Source: JABAYQ01 sp018608925
Lineage (GTDB): Bacteria; Bacteroidota; Bacteroidia; Flavobacteriales; UBA7312
Assembly (NCBI GenBank): GCA_037625715.1
Contig: JASJHQ010000021.1
Span: 1 to 41,792, forward strand
Reading direction: 5' to 3'
DNA: 41,792 nucleotides
The first letter of the stretch is position 1; every line of letters begins with the position of its first letter. Positions 30,695-39,593 of this stretch are shown here, piece after piece. The translations under genes and the position numbers were made by a program. The notes beneath the pieces are model-generated. The model did not search any database and had not been told where the DNA came from. It saw only the letters and a list, made by a program, of their open reading frames with translations.

Positions 30695-33166
30695 TTAAAA
30701 TTGTTGATTTATAGAAAAGTGGAACTGGCCACCATTAGCGTCCGGTTTTCCTGGTACATCATCAAAGCCATAACCCCAGTCAACACCCATAATTCCAATC
30801 ATTGGTATAGTAATTCTGATACCTACACCTGCCGATCTTTTAATATCAAACGGATTGAATTTGTTAAAATTGTTCCAAGTATTTCCTGCTTCTAAAAATG
30901 CTAGAGCAAAAATCGGTGATTGTGGGTTTAGAGAAAGAGCATATCTCATTTCTAATGTGTACTTATTGTAAATAGTAGCACCATCATCCGGAGATAAAGT
31001 ATTGTTTCCATATCCTCTTAAAGCAACAACCTCTCTGCCATCGAGAGCATATCCGCTTAAGCCATCTCCACCCACGTAATATCTTTCAAATTGAGACAAA
31101 GATTTTTCCTTTGAATATTTTCCGATAATACCATATTGCAAGTCTGTCTTTAAAACTAATTTTTCTGCAATACTACTAAACCAGTTTGCTCCAATATTCC
31201 ATTTGTGGTACTCAACCCATTTGTCACGAGCAAGGCCTTCAGGAGTGCTGTAGTCATCAATATTGTCTACTAAAGAATAAGGAGGAGTAAGCTGAATTGT
31301 TAAATTCATATTAGATCCTTTCCTTGGAAATGTTGGTTGATCTACCGAATTTCTTCCTAACACAAAAGAATAGCTACAATTGTAAAAGACACCTTCATCG
31401 AAGTTTCCTAAGTTATAATTGTCAACTAAATATTTTTTAAAGCTTAGGTTTTGGTATAATGTGAAGAAATCATCCGGAACAGTTAATCTTTTTCCTAGTC
31501 CTAATGATAAGCCTGTAACTTTAAATTCTCCTCTGCCTTCATCATCTTTATCTAAGCCGTTTGTGGTAATAGAATGGTATGCTCCAACGCTTAGGGCGTT
31601 AGGCTTTTTCCCTCCTAACCAAGGCTCAGTAAAGGATATATTGTACGATTGATATTGTATTCCGTTTGAAGAAGCCGACAAACTAAGTCTTTGTCCGTCA
31701 CCAGAAGGAAGTGGAGTCCATGCTCCTTTCTTAAAAATATTTCTAGAAGAGAAGTTGTTAAACGAAACTCTGAAAGTTCCGATTACTCTATTGGCACCCC
31801 AACCACCCTGAAGCTCTATCTGGTCAGAAGATTTTTCTTCTACTTTATAGGTTAAATCTACTGTTCCTTTTTGAGCATCTGGCTCTACATCTATATCTAG
31901 TGTTTCGGGGTTAAAGTAGTTTAGTGTAGCTAATTCTCTGTTGGAACGAATAATTAAAGATCGGTTAAAAAGATCACCAGGTTTTGTTCTGATTTCTCTC
32001 ATTATTACGTGATCATTTGTTTTGGTATTACCAATAACAGAAACACGATTTACCCTTGCCTGTATACCTTCATAAATACGGACTTCCATATTTATAGTAT
32101 CGTTATTCACATTCGTTTCGATAGGGTTTACTTGAGAGAATAAATAACCATTATCTAAATACAAGGAGTGAACGTCTCTACTGTCAGGACTACCCAATAG
32201 TCTGGTCTGCATTACCGTTTCGTTGTAAATGTCTCCCTTACTTATGCCAACTAAGTTTGATAATTCTTTATTAGAATATTTTGTGTTTCCTATAAAAGAA
32301 ATATCTCCAAAGTAATATGGGTTTCCTTCTTTAATAGTAAGATCTAACAATAGATTTCCTTCTTCATCTACTCCAATCGAATCGCTAATAATTTTGGCAT
32401 CTCTAAAGCCTTTTTCGTTGTATTTAGCAATGATTGTTTCTTTGTCGGTTTTGTATGCTTCTTTTAATAATTTAGAAGCTTTAAAAATTCTTAATCTTTT
32501 CTTTACCTTGGTATCTTTCATTAATCGTTTTAGCTTTTTGTCGCTAAATACGGAGTTGCCTTCAAAGTTAAGTGCAGCAATTTTTACTTTAGGTTTCTTG
32601 TCAATTGCAACTACTAAAATGGTATGGTTTTTAGTTATAGTGTCTAATTCTTGAGACATATCGACCTGAACGTTATAAAAGCCTTTTTCTACGAAATACT
32701 CTTTAACAATATTGCTGGTGTTGTTAATAAGGTTTTCGGTTAGAATTTTTCCTCTAACTAGTTTAATTCGATCTCTTAATTCGTCAATATCTGCTTTCTT
32801 GATTCCTGAAAACTTAAACTTTGAAAGTCTTGATCTTTCCTCTAGGTAGTATTTTAGAAATACTTTTTCTCCTTCTATTTTGTCTGCTGAAATTTGAATA
32901 TCGGCAAATAGACCTTGTTTCCAAAGTGTTTTTATTGCTTTTGTTATATCATCGCCAGGAATGATAATTCTTTGGCCTATTTCTATGTCGGCAATTTGTA
33001 TTAATGTTTGATGATCCAGAAATTTTGTTCCTTCAATAGTTATTCCACCAACTATGTATTCCGATGGGTTGCTATAGTCGATGTTCTCCTGATTTAGAGA
33101 TACTTGCGAGTATGCTAATAATTGTGAAAAGACACAAATTAGTGTTATTAAAATCCTTTTATGCAT
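30695..33166 (-). CDS. bamA: Outer membrane assembly factor BamA
   Basis: BamA inserts beta-barrel proteins into the outer membrane. The 823-residue product starts MHKRILITLICVFSQLLAYS (signal peptide), carries several POTRA domains in the first half (for example IVGGITIEGTKFLDHQTLIQ, AALNFEGNSVFSDKKLKRLM, ISFIGNTKYSNKELSNLVGI, VSVIGNTKTNDHVIMREIRT) and a C-terminal 16-strand barrel with GGDGLSGYALDGREVVALRG (GRE/RGY area) and a terminal phenylalanine. The ATG at 33166 overlaps the uppS stop by 8 bases. Upstream in-frame starts lie inside uppS and lack the signal peptide. Confidence 0.96.
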   Translation of the reverse strand: MHKRILITLICVFSQLLAYSQVSLNQENIDYSNPSEYIVGGITIEGTKFLDHQTLIQIADIEIGQRIIIPGDDITKAIKTLWKQGLFADIQISADKIEGEKVFLKYYLEERSRLSKFKFSGIKKADIDELRDRIKLVRGKILTENLINNTSNIVKEYFVEKGFYNVQVDMSQELDTITKNHTILVVAIDKKPKVKIAALNFEGNSVFSDKKLKRLMKDTKVKKRLRIFKASKLLKEAYKTDKETIIAKYNEKGFRDAKIISDSIGVDEEGNLLLDLTIKEGNPYYFGDISFIGNTKYSNKELSNLVGISKGDIYNETVMQTRLLGSPDSRDVHSLYLDNGYLFSQVNPIETNVNNDTINMEVRIYEGIQARVNRVSVIGNTKTNDHVIMREIRTKPGDLFNRSLIIRSNRELATLNYFNPETLDIDVEPDAQKGTVDLTYKVEEKSSDQIELQGGWGANRVIGTFRVSFNNFSSRNIFKKGAWTPLPSGDGQRLSLSASSNGIQYQSYNISFTEPWLGGKKPNALSVGAYHSITTNGLDKDDEGRGEFKVTGLSLGLGKRLTVPDDFFTLYQNLSFKKYLVDNYNLGNFDEGVFYNCSYSFVLGRNSVDQPTFPRKGSNMNLTIQLTPPYSLVDNIDDYSTPEGLARDKWVEYHKWNIGANWFSSIAEKLVLKTDLQYGIIGKYSKEKSLSQFERYYVGGDGLSGYALDGREVVALRGYGNNTLSPDDGATIYNKYTLEMRYALSLNPQSPIFALAFLEAGNTWNNFNKFNPFDIKRSAGVGIRITIPMIGIMGVDWGYGFDDVPGKPDANGGQFHFSINQQF

Positions 33167-33911
33167 TTTCTTTCTTAATTTGTTCACTTGTCTTTCCAAA
33201 TCTTCTTTCCCTATTTTGATAATCTACAATGGCATCGTTCAAATGATTCATTGTAAACTCAGGCCACAGAACATCAGTAAAGTATAACTCGGAATAGGCT
33301 ATTTGCCACAATAGAAAATTACTTATTCTATATTCTCCGCTAGTCCTAATTAACAATTCTGGGTCTGGAATATTGTGTGTATATAATTTTTGAGCGATAG
33401 TTTGTTCGTTTATATCCTCAATTTTGAGCTTATTTTCGGCAACCTCTTGAGCAATTAGTCGAGTAGCATTGGTAATTTCTTCTCTAGAACCATAACTCAA
33501 AGCTAGAACCAATGTCATTGCGGTGTTGTCTTTGGTTGTTTCTATTGCTTCGTTAAGATTTTTAGCGCAATTTTTAGGCAAACTTGCTATATCTCCTATT
33601 GCAACTAGCTTAACATTATTTTTAACTAAAGTTTTAGTTTCGCTATGGATAGTCTGTACTAAAAGTTCCATTAAGGCATTTATTTCAAACTTGGGTCTGT
33701 TCCAGTTTTCTGAAGAGAAAGCATATAATGTAAGATATCTAATTCCTAGTTCGACAGAACCTTCCACAATTTCTCTAACTGTTTTCACCCCAGTTCTATG
33801 ACCAAAGATTCTAAGCTTAGATTGTTTCTTAGCCCATCTCCCGTTGCCATCCATAATGATAGCAACATGATTAGGAATGTTGTCTGATTTGATTTGAGAA
33901 TTTAATGACAT
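33159..33911 (-). CDS. uppS: Undecaprenyl diphosphate synthase (isoprenyl transferase)
   Basis: UppS makes the C55 lipid carrier for peptidoglycan and surface polysaccharide. The ATG at 33911 gives 250 residues, the usual size, with the catalytic D21 in AIIMDGNGRWAKKQ, then GHRTGVKTVREIV, LTLYAFSSENWNRP and the end region DPELLIRTSGEYRISNFLLW and AYSELYFTDVLWPEF. The longer upstream reading frame to 34049 overlaps porG and has no matching domain, so it is rejected. It is separated from porG by one base and overlaps bamA by eight. Confidence 0.96.
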   Translation of the reverse strand: MSLNSQIKSDNIPNHVAIIMDGNGRWAKKQSKLRIFGHRTGVKTVREIVEGSVELGIRYLTLYAFSSENWNRPKFEINALMELLVQTIHSETKTLVKNNVKLVAIGDIASLPKNCAKNLNEAIETTKDNTAMTLVLALSYGSREEITNATRLIAQEVAENKLKIEDINEQTIAQKLYTHNIPDPELLIRTSGEYRISNFLLWQIAYSELYFTDVLWPEFTMNHLNDAIVDYQNRERRFGKTSEQIKKENA

Positions 33912-33912
33912 T

Positions 33913-34821
33913 CTAATACTTACAAACTTTAGGTTTAGTGTATATTTTGTACACGAAAGAGATGCCAGCAAAATTATACCAATCTCTCCAATTATTTTCG
34001 TTGGCTCTCTGTCTGTCTGTATTTTGTGTCCACTCAGAAATTTGAGCATTAGGGTTAGAATTTAAATATTCTAAAGCATCAAGTGAAGTATCCGAAAGAT
34101 ATGCTGCTGTCTGATTTTCGTTGAATAGATAAAAAGGATTAGCATAGGTGCCGCCTACATCATCTAAATAATCTGTAAATGTTTTTCTAAACCCATATTC
34201 AGCATTTATACTAAACTTATCGTTAAGACTTAATTTAATTCCAATTCCGATAGGAATAGCAAATTGCATTAACTGATACTGATCCTTTTCAGGATAGGTA
34301 GTCGATACTTGCCCTTCAGTTCCTAATGGTTGAAGTTCTGTCCAAGGATTTCCATCTCCGTTATCGTTATCAAATAAGTTTGGTGTGTCGTATCTTCTTG
34401 CTTGAGGATTAAACTGGAAGACAGAAAATCCTGTAAACAAAAAGGGAGTAAATGGGTATCTGCTATTTCCTGTTTCGTAATCGAAAAAATTGAATTCGAT
34501 CATTCCCGAAAGTTCGTATAGTGGTGTTTTGAAATGTAAGTTTCTTTGAATCTTTACGGTATCAATTTCATTTAATTTGTCGGCACCTCTAAGCTCTCCT
34601 AGCCAAAGTCCGCCTTTTACAGCAAACCTTCTATCTATGTTATATCGGTAGTTAATTGCTGCTGCTGGTTGAGCAAGATCGAATGGTTTGTTGTTAAGAT
34701 CTCCCAAGTAATAAGACGTACCTAGAAACAGTCCTATTTCAGAGTAAGGTTCAATATTTTGAGCCTCCGATTGAGGCAAGAGAAATATTGTAATGATTAA
34801 AATTGACAGTAGTCTTTTCAT
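33913..34821 (-). CDS. porG: PorG-like type IX secretion outer membrane protein (DUF6089)
   Basis: PorG is an outer-membrane component reported to be associated with the type IX secretion apparatus. The 302-residue product has a signal peptide (MKRLLSILIITIFLLPQSEA), then EPYSEIGLFLGTSYYLGDLN, characteristic of DUF6089 proteins, and alternating barrel strands to the end. The gene order nadK-porG-uppS-bamA-ompH-ompH is the conserved flavobacterial arrangement, which supports the call. A promoter box lies 32 bases upstream. The C-terminal KVCKY end lacks an aromatic F. Confidence 0.82.
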   Translation of the reverse strand: MKRLLSILIITIFLLPQSEAQNIEPYSEIGLFLGTSYYLGDLNNKPFDLAQPAAAINYRYNIDRRFAVKGGLWLGELRGADKLNEIDTVKIQRNLHFKTPLYELSGMIEFNFFDYETGNSRYPFTPFLFTGFSVFQFNPQARRYDTPNLFDNDNGDGNPWTELQPLGTEGQVSTTYPEKDQYQLMQFAIPIGIGIKLSLNDKFSINAEYGFRKTFTDYLDDVGGTYANPFYLFNENQTAAYLSDTSLDALEYLNSNPNAQISEWTQNTDRQRANENNWRDWYNFAGISFVYKIYTKPKVCKY

Positions 34822-34853
34822 AAAAAATTTTATAACATAAAAAAGATAACGTG

Positions 34854-34861
34854 CAAATATA
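34854..34861 (-). promoter_or_regulatory. -7 box for the porG-uppS-bamA-ompH-ompH operon
   Basis: TATATTTG on the minus strand is a full TAnnTTTG match 32 bases upstream of the porG ATG, in the 60-base gap after nadK. No correctly spaced TTG was seen. It would give the operon an own promoter besides read-through from nadK. Confidence 0.5.
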
Positions 34862-34881
34862 GGTATTTATGATATAATCGA

Positions 34882-35760
34882 TTAATTTCTTTTGTCTTTA
34901 CCCCACATTAGTTTTTCTCTCATTGTAGAAACAAAACTCTGGTCTTCCAATCTAATAAGTCTAATTTTAAAATCTGCTTTTCTAATCGTTAGCACAAGAC
35001 TAGGATCAATAGCTCTCGATCTGCTATCTAGAGCCACTAGTGCTAGCTCTTCTCTTTCGTCTACTTTTAGTCGGATAACATTTTTGTCAGAGACTACCAA
35101 CGGACGTACATTTAGGTTGTGGGCTGCAATAGGAGAAATGATAAAATTATCGGTGCCTGGCAAAATAATAGGCCCTCCGCAACTTAAAGAATAACCAGTA
35201 GACCCCGTTGGAGTCGAAATAATTAAACCGTCTGCCCAGTAAGAATTCAAGTAGACATCATCTAGATAGGCATGAATCTGTATCATTGAGGAAGTATCTT
35301 TTTTTAAGATAGTTACTTCGTTTAAGGCAATATTAGTTTCTCCGAATAAATCATTTTCAGACTCTAACTGCAACAAAGTTCTTTCTTGGATATCGTAATT
35401 TCCTTTTAGCAATTGATTGATTGCCGAATCAATTTGATCGGTAGAAATGCTAGAAATAAATCCTAATCTACCAGTATTAATTCCCAGAACAGGTATGCCA
35501 GAATCTCTAACTAGAGTGATGGTGTTTAGCAAGGTTCCGTCACCACCAATACTTAATAATACGTCTGCTCTTTCTTTTAACTCTTCGTAGCTATCGAAAG
35601 AAGAGACAGGCTTGTTAAATGATATTTGCTCTTCTAAAAAATCAAAAAACTGATTTTCAATGCATATTGAAACATTCTCCTGTTCTAATTTATGAATCAG
35701 GTGTTGAATGTATTTTGATTTAGAATTGTCAAATGGACTTCCGTATAATGCTATTCTCAT
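34882..35760 (-). CDS. nadK: NAD kinase
   Basis: NadK phosphorylates NAD to NADP. The 292 residues contain the family motifs GGDGT at 72-76 (in LSIGGDGTLLNTI), GINTGRLGFIS, NEVTI, DGLIISTPTGSTGYSLSCGG and PIAAHNLNVRPLVV. The length is normal. It starts 2 bases after the Omp85-like gene's stop and precedes porG by 60 bases, so it belongs to the upstream part of the envelope cluster. Confidence 0.96.
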   Translation of the reverse strand: MRIALYGSPFDNSKSKYIQHLIHKLEQENVSICIENQFFDFLEEQISFNKPVSSFDSYEELKERADVLLSIGGDGTLLNTITLVRDSGIPVLGINTGRLGFISSISTDQIDSAINQLLKGNYDIQERTLLQLESENDLFGETNIALNEVTILKKDTSSMIQIHAYLDDVYLNSYWADGLIISTPTGSTGYSLSCGGPIILPGTDNFIISPIAAHNLNVRPLVVSDKNVIRLKVDEREELALVALDSRSRAIDPSLVLTIRKADFKIRLIRLEDQSFVSTMREKLMWGKDKRN

Positions 35761-35762
35761 TT

Positions 35763-37142
35763 TTAAAAAGGATTAGAGAAATGAAGAAAAAACCCCCATT
35801 CGTTAAGGTGATTTCTGCTAAATTCGAATCTCATTAGTTTGTCGTAATAAGTAACAAAGTCTAGTCCAATTCCTTGGCTGAACAAAAACTCATTATTGAG
35901 TCCGTTACTTTGGTCTGTATATTTGTCGTAAACAACACCCATATCTGCAAATATACTCAGATAAAGCGAATAATATGATTTTTCGAATTGATCCATTTTA
36001 AAAAATGGAATTTCTAATTTCTTTTTAGGAACCAAACAGTATTTGAGGGCAGTTTTTGCCAATCCGAAGTGGTTTCCGTCAATTACATAGTATTCGTATC
36101 CTCTCAAATAGTCGTCAAAGCCTAATGATGTATTAAACACATAGGCCAGAGAATCTTTTAGAGAGGTTTTGGCTTTTAGGCTATAGCCGAATAAAAAATC
36201 TTGGTTGAGTTTGTAATGGTTTTCTTTTTTTACAGTAAAGACAAGGTTGTTGTAAGGGTTTTCCCAGCCATCAAAGACTTGTATTTGGGCTGAATGATAG
36301 CTCCCTTTAGTAGGATAGCTAATCGAATTTCTTTTTTCGTATTCGAATTGATATTGCAATTCGTTAACCGTAAAATCCGTAACAGAATAGGGCAGAAATT
36401 GGTTGTTTGTTAACACGCTAGAATCGGGGATTTGATAATTGCTGCTTTCGAAAATAAATTTGTGGTTAGAGCGCAGTGCTGGCTTGTATGAAATAGCTGC
36501 CGATTTTTTAAATTCTTTGAAAAAAGTTCCTTCTTGCTCGAAATATTCTAATTGGTTGTTAGTGGTTTTAAAATGAAATTTCTTCATTCTAAAATATTCT
36601 ACTTTTAGGTTTATACCTATCGTTTTTTTCTTGTTAAGATAGGGGATGTCGTAATCAAATAAATAATGCTCTCGGTAACCTTTTCTATATTTTAAAAGTA
36701 GTTTTTCGTTTCTTCCTCTAAAGTTATAAATGTTAAGAAAAACCCCATAATTAAGTTTAGAATAATCTTGGAATTTGGACATTTTTAAAGAGTCATAAAA
36801 CACATTAAAATTGCGTTCAGAAATTTCGAAAATTGGGTAAGGCCAAACATACCACCTTTCAATAGTCGTAATCTTAACTATTAAATCTTGGTCTATTTCG
36901 TATTTAAAATCGATAAAATTAAAGAGCCATTGTTTCTCGATATTGCGCTTGCTTTCTTCAAATCTGAGAGCTAGTTCTTGAAGTGATAATGTGTCTCCTT
37001 TCTTAAAACTTAATTCTCTAAGTACGGTTGCTTCTTTGGTAACTTTGTTGCCGACAATTTCTATATCCGCAATAACATACTTTTCTTGGGCTAGTAAAGA
37101 AAACGATAGTAGAAGAAAAAATATGGACGGAAAAAAACGCAT
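35763..37142 (-). CDS. Small POTRA/Omp85-like outer membrane protein
   Basis: This 459-residue protein has a signal peptide (MRFFPSIFFLLLSFSLLAQ), one POTRA-like domain (about 22-95: ADIEIVGNKVTKEATVLREL, then FKKGDTLSLQELALRFEESK), and a C-terminal beta-barrel that ends in FSRNHLNEWGFFLHFSNPF with terminal phenylalanine. It looks like a compact BamA/TamA relative. The first codon of the long frame is GTG at 37145; I use the ATG at 37142, which forms a TGATG overlap with the stop of the CBS gene. It is immediately followed by nadK. Function is unknown; roles in lipid or protein insertion are guesses from fold. Confidence 0.82.
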   Translation of the reverse strand: MRFFPSIFFLLLSFSLLAQEKYVIADIEIVGNKVTKEATVLRELSFKKGDTLSLQELALRFEESKRNIEKQWLFNFIDFKYEIDQDLIVKITTIERWYVWPYPIFEISERNFNVFYDSLKMSKFQDYSKLNYGVFLNIYNFRGRNEKLLLKYRKGYREHYLFDYDIPYLNKKKTIGINLKVEYFRMKKFHFKTTNNQLEYFEQEGTFFKEFKKSAAISYKPALRSNHKFIFESSNYQIPDSSVLTNNQFLPYSVTDFTVNELQYQFEYEKRNSISYPTKGSYHSAQIQVFDGWENPYNNLVFTVKKENHYKLNQDFLFGYSLKAKTSLKDSLAYVFNTSLGFDDYLRGYEYYVIDGNHFGLAKTALKYCLVPKKKLEIPFFKMDQFEKSYYSLYLSIFADMGVVYDKYTDQSNGLNNEFLFSQGIGLDFVTYYDKLMRFEFSRNHLNEWGFFLHFSNPF

Positions 37143-37807
37143 CACGGATTTAGGTATCTCATTAAGCCGTCGTAGCGATCGCTTAAAGTGCTGTCGGTTT
37201 TCGAGTCGGTTGGTTGATAATGGGCACTAACTACATAATTATACCTTTCGAAAGTTTGTTTAATTGCGTCTAGGTTGTCGATGTTTAGTTTTAAACTAAC
37301 GCTTATTTTTTCGTTATTATGAGTGTTAGAAATATAGGAGCTAAGTATTTTAGCATTATTAGATTCTATAATTTGTGATATTTCACTCATCTGGTAATCT
37401 TCCTTTTTTATCTCTAAAATGATAAGGCTTCCTCCTTCTTTTACTGCAATAATGGTAGCTAATGCTTTTACAATTGAGGCTTCTGTTACAGAGCCTATAT
37501 ATTTACTTTCGCTTATAAGCGGAAGTAGGGTAATGTCATTTTTATCTAATTGCTGAATGATTTCAAAAACATCGTTTTCGGTGGTCATTTGATGAGCGGA
37601 CAATGTGTTTATGATGGTTTCTATCTTATTGTTCTCATCATTCATATTATAAATATCATCTTCAGAAACTAGGCCCAATAGGGTATGGTTATCTACAACT
37701 GGTAGATGAGAAACCCTAAATTCACTCATGAGTGATAACACGGTTGAACCTCTGTCCTCAGTACTTACTGGGCTAATTTCGTTTGCTATGAGTTTTTGAC
37801 TATTCAT
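37142..37807 (-). CDS. CBS-domain protein with ACT-like C-terminus
   Basis: The 221-residue cytoplasmic protein has two CBS motifs in the first 120 residues (LSLMSEFRVSHLPVVDNHTL and LDKNDITLLPLISESKYIGS), which usually bind adenosine nucleotides, and a C-terminal ACT-like fold (about 138-205, GGSLIILEIKKEDYQMSEIS). No catalytic domain is attached. It is the first gene of the minus-strand unit with the Omp85-like gene and nadK. A role as a nucleotide sensor for the neighbouring NAD kinase is attractive but unsupported. It is divergent from pdxJ. Confidence 0.85.
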   Translation of the reverse strand: MNSQKLIANEISPVSTEDRGSTVLSLMSEFRVSHLPVVDNHTLLGLVSEDDIYNMNDENNKIETIINTLSAHQMTTENDVFEIIQQLDKNDITLLPLISESKYIGSVTEASIVKALATIIAVKEGGSLIILEIKKEDYQMSEISQIIESNNAKILSSYISNTHNNEKISVSLKLNIDNLDAIKQTFERYNYVVSAHYQPTDSKTDSTLSDRYDGLMRYLNP

Positions 37808-37833
37808 TTTATGAAAAACAAACTTACTATTTT

Positions 37834-37841
37834 TACCTTTG
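37834..37841 (+). promoter_or_regulatory. -7 box for pdxJ
   Basis: TACCTTTG is a full TAnnTTTG match 23 bases before the ATG at 37865. It lies inside the longer reading frame that starts at 37796, which argues against that start. No TTG with normal spacing was found. Confidence 0.6.
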
Positions 37842-37864
37842 CGGTGCCTAAAATTATAGTACCA

Positions 37865-38578
37865 ATGACAAAATTAAGTGTAAATATCAACAAAATCGCT
37901 ACTTTAAGGAATGCAAGAGGAGGAAAATTGCCTGACGTAGTGCTAGCGGCAACACGCTCGGAAATATTTGGTGCCGACGGAATTACGGTTCATCCTCGCC
38001 CTGATGAAAGACACATTACTTTTCAGGATGTTAGCGATCTTAAAAAAGCCATTAAAACCGAATTTAATATAGAAGGATACCCATCAGAGTCGTTTTTGCA
38101 ATTGGTAAAAAATGCAAATCCTGATCAGGTAACTTTAGTGCCAGACCCTCCTCATGTAAAAACCTCTAATGCTGGTTGGGATGTAGAGTCTAACTTTGAG
38201 TTTTTGAAAGAAACTATTTCTTTTTTTAAAGACTTAAATATCCGTACTTCGATTTTTATAGACACAGATTTAAAGCAAATAGAATTAGCAAAAAACACCT
38301 GTGCTGACCGAATAGAGTTATACACAGAAGGCTATGCAACCCTTTATGCTAGCGATAAAAACAAAGCAGTTGAGCCTTATGTAGTAGCAGCTAATTATGC
38401 TAAAGAAATAGGTTTGGGTATAAACGCAGGACACGATTTAAGTCTAGAAAACTTGGCTTTCTTTTCCCAAAGCATTCCTTTTTTAGATGAAGTTTCTATT
38501 GGTCATGCTCTTATTTCCGATGCTCTCTATTTGGGATTAGAGAACACGATCGGCTTATATAAAAACGCACTTAAATAA
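37865..38578 (+). CDS. pdxJ: Pyridoxine 5'-phosphate synthase
   Basis: PdxJ condenses 1-deoxyxylulose 5-phosphate and 3-amino-2-oxopropyl phosphate to pyridoxine phosphate in the DXP-dependent vitamin B6 route. The 237 residues begin MTKLSVNINKIATLRNARGG and contain GADGITVHPRPDERHITFQD, VTLVPDPP, IDTDLKQIELAKNTCADRIE and GINAGHDLSLENL, all family hallmarks. The start at 37865 is chosen over 37796 because of the promoter box and family length. Its stop overlaps the hydrolase ATG (TAATG). Confidence 0.96.
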   Translation: MTKLSVNINKIATLRNARGGKLPDVVLAATRSEIFGADGITVHPRPDERHITFQDVSDLKKAIKTEFNIEGYPSESFLQLVKNANPDQVTLVPDPPHVKTSNAGWDVESNFEFLKETISFFKDLNIRTSIFIDTDLKQIELAKNTCADRIELYTEGYATLYASDKNKAVEPYVVAANYAKEIGLGINAGHDLSLENLAFFSQSIPFLDEVSIGHALISDALYLGLENTIGLYKNALK

Positions 38579-39339
38579 TGGAGTTATTTTCTAGAGTAAT
38601 TGGCAGGGGACAACCACTTATTATTATTCACGGACTTTTCGGAATGTCCGATAATTGGCAAAGTTTAGCAAAACAATTTTCCGATTTTTTTGAAGTACAC
38701 TTAATCGATCAAAGAAACCATGGTCGTTCCTTTCACGATACCGATTTTAGCTATCAAAGTCTGTCTCAAGATTTGTTAAATTATATAAAATCTAAAAAAC
38801 TGGAAGAGGTTATTATTCTAGGTCATTCTTTAGGAGGAAAAACAGCTATGGAGTTTGCAGTAGCCTATCCTTCTGTGGTTAAGAAATTAGTTGTAGTCGA
38901 TATCTCTCCAAAGTTTTACCCTATACACCACCACACTATTATAAAAGGATTGCGATTTTTAGCCCAGCACGAGCTTACAAGTCGAAAAGTAGCAGACCAA
39001 CTTCTTTCTGAGTTTATAGAGCAAAGCGATGTAAGGCAGTTTCTTCTTAAAAGTTTGTATTGGAATGAGGAGAAAAAATTGGAGTTCCGATTTAACCTGG
39101 AAGGAATTGCCAATAATATCGAAAATGTAGGACAAGCTTTGGGGGAATATTCTTTTTATGAGGGACCAACTTTGTTTTTACAAGGAGGCGACTCTGATTA
39201 TATTAAAAACGAAGACGAAGCCCTTATTTTTCATCATTTCTCAGATGCTCAAATAGAAACTATAGACGATGCCGGACATTGGCTACACGCCCAACAACCA
39301 CAAGCATTTTTCGAAATAGTTTCGAGGTTTTGTATTTAG
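38578..39339 (+). CDS. Alpha/beta hydrolase (YbfF-like esterase)
   Basis: The 253-residue cytoplasmic protein has the alpha/beta-hydrolase fold with HGLFGMSDNW near the oxyanion hole, DQRNHGRS, the nucleophile elbow GHSLGGKTAM with S84, a candidate acid in LQGGDSDY (about D206) and the histidine H234 in DDAGHWLHAQQP. It resembles YbfF-type esterases that act on short acyl esters. It is coupled to pdxJ by TAATG; no metabolic link is evident. The substrate is unknown. Confidence 0.88.
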   Translation: MELFSRVIGRGQPLIIIHGLFGMSDNWQSLAKQFSDFFEVHLIDQRNHGRSFHDTDFSYQSLSQDLLNYIKSKKLEEVIILGHSLGGKTAMEFAVAYPSVVKKLVVVDISPKFYPIHHHTIIKGLRFLAQHELTSRKVADQLLSEFIEQSDVRQFLLKSLYWNEEKKLEFRFNLEGIANNIENVGQALGEYSFYEGPTLFLQGGDSDYIKNEDEALIFHHFSDAQIETIDDAGHWLHAQQPQAFFEIVSRFCI

Positions 39340-39376
39340 GTTTTGTTTGAGTTTTAATTCTTAGCATTTAAATTTA

Positions 39377-39411
39377 TTTGGGCATTATATTTTAAATATA
39401 AAAAACCCAAA
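39377..39411. other. Imperfect AT-rich hairpin after the hydrolase gene
   Basis: TTTGGG pairs with CCCAAA around an inner TATATTT/AAATATA stem. It has no T-tract and lies 38 bases after the hydrolase stop. It may help stop or stabilise that transcript. The rest of the 254-base gap to 39593 has no reading frame that I would support, apart from the terminator at 39528-39560. Confidence 0.35.
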
Positions 39412-39527
39412 AAAAGAAGATTGCTTTTTTTAGTATGCCAAATGCTAGCATTACATAAACTGTTTTTTTAGATGGTTTTTTCATAAGATAATAACAGCTT
39501 TAAGAGACTGTACATTCCAAAAGTAAC

Positions 39528-39560
39528 AAAAAAAAAGGTGCCAATAGCACCTTTTTTTTT
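39528..39560. terminator. Bidirectional rho-independent terminator
   Basis: Nine A, then GGTGC - CAATA - GCACC, then nine T make a 14-bp symmetric stem with T-tracts on both strands, between the convergent pdxJ-hydrolase unit and the secreted phospholipase-D-like gene. Confidence 0.9.
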
Positions 39561-39593
39561 AATATTAAGTTCGTGTATTTTTCACAAATATCT

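Noticed and set aside
33912..34049. Long N-terminal extension of UppS
   Set aside because: It overlaps the porG coding sequence in another frame and adds residues absent from the family; the ATG at 33911 gives the standard length.
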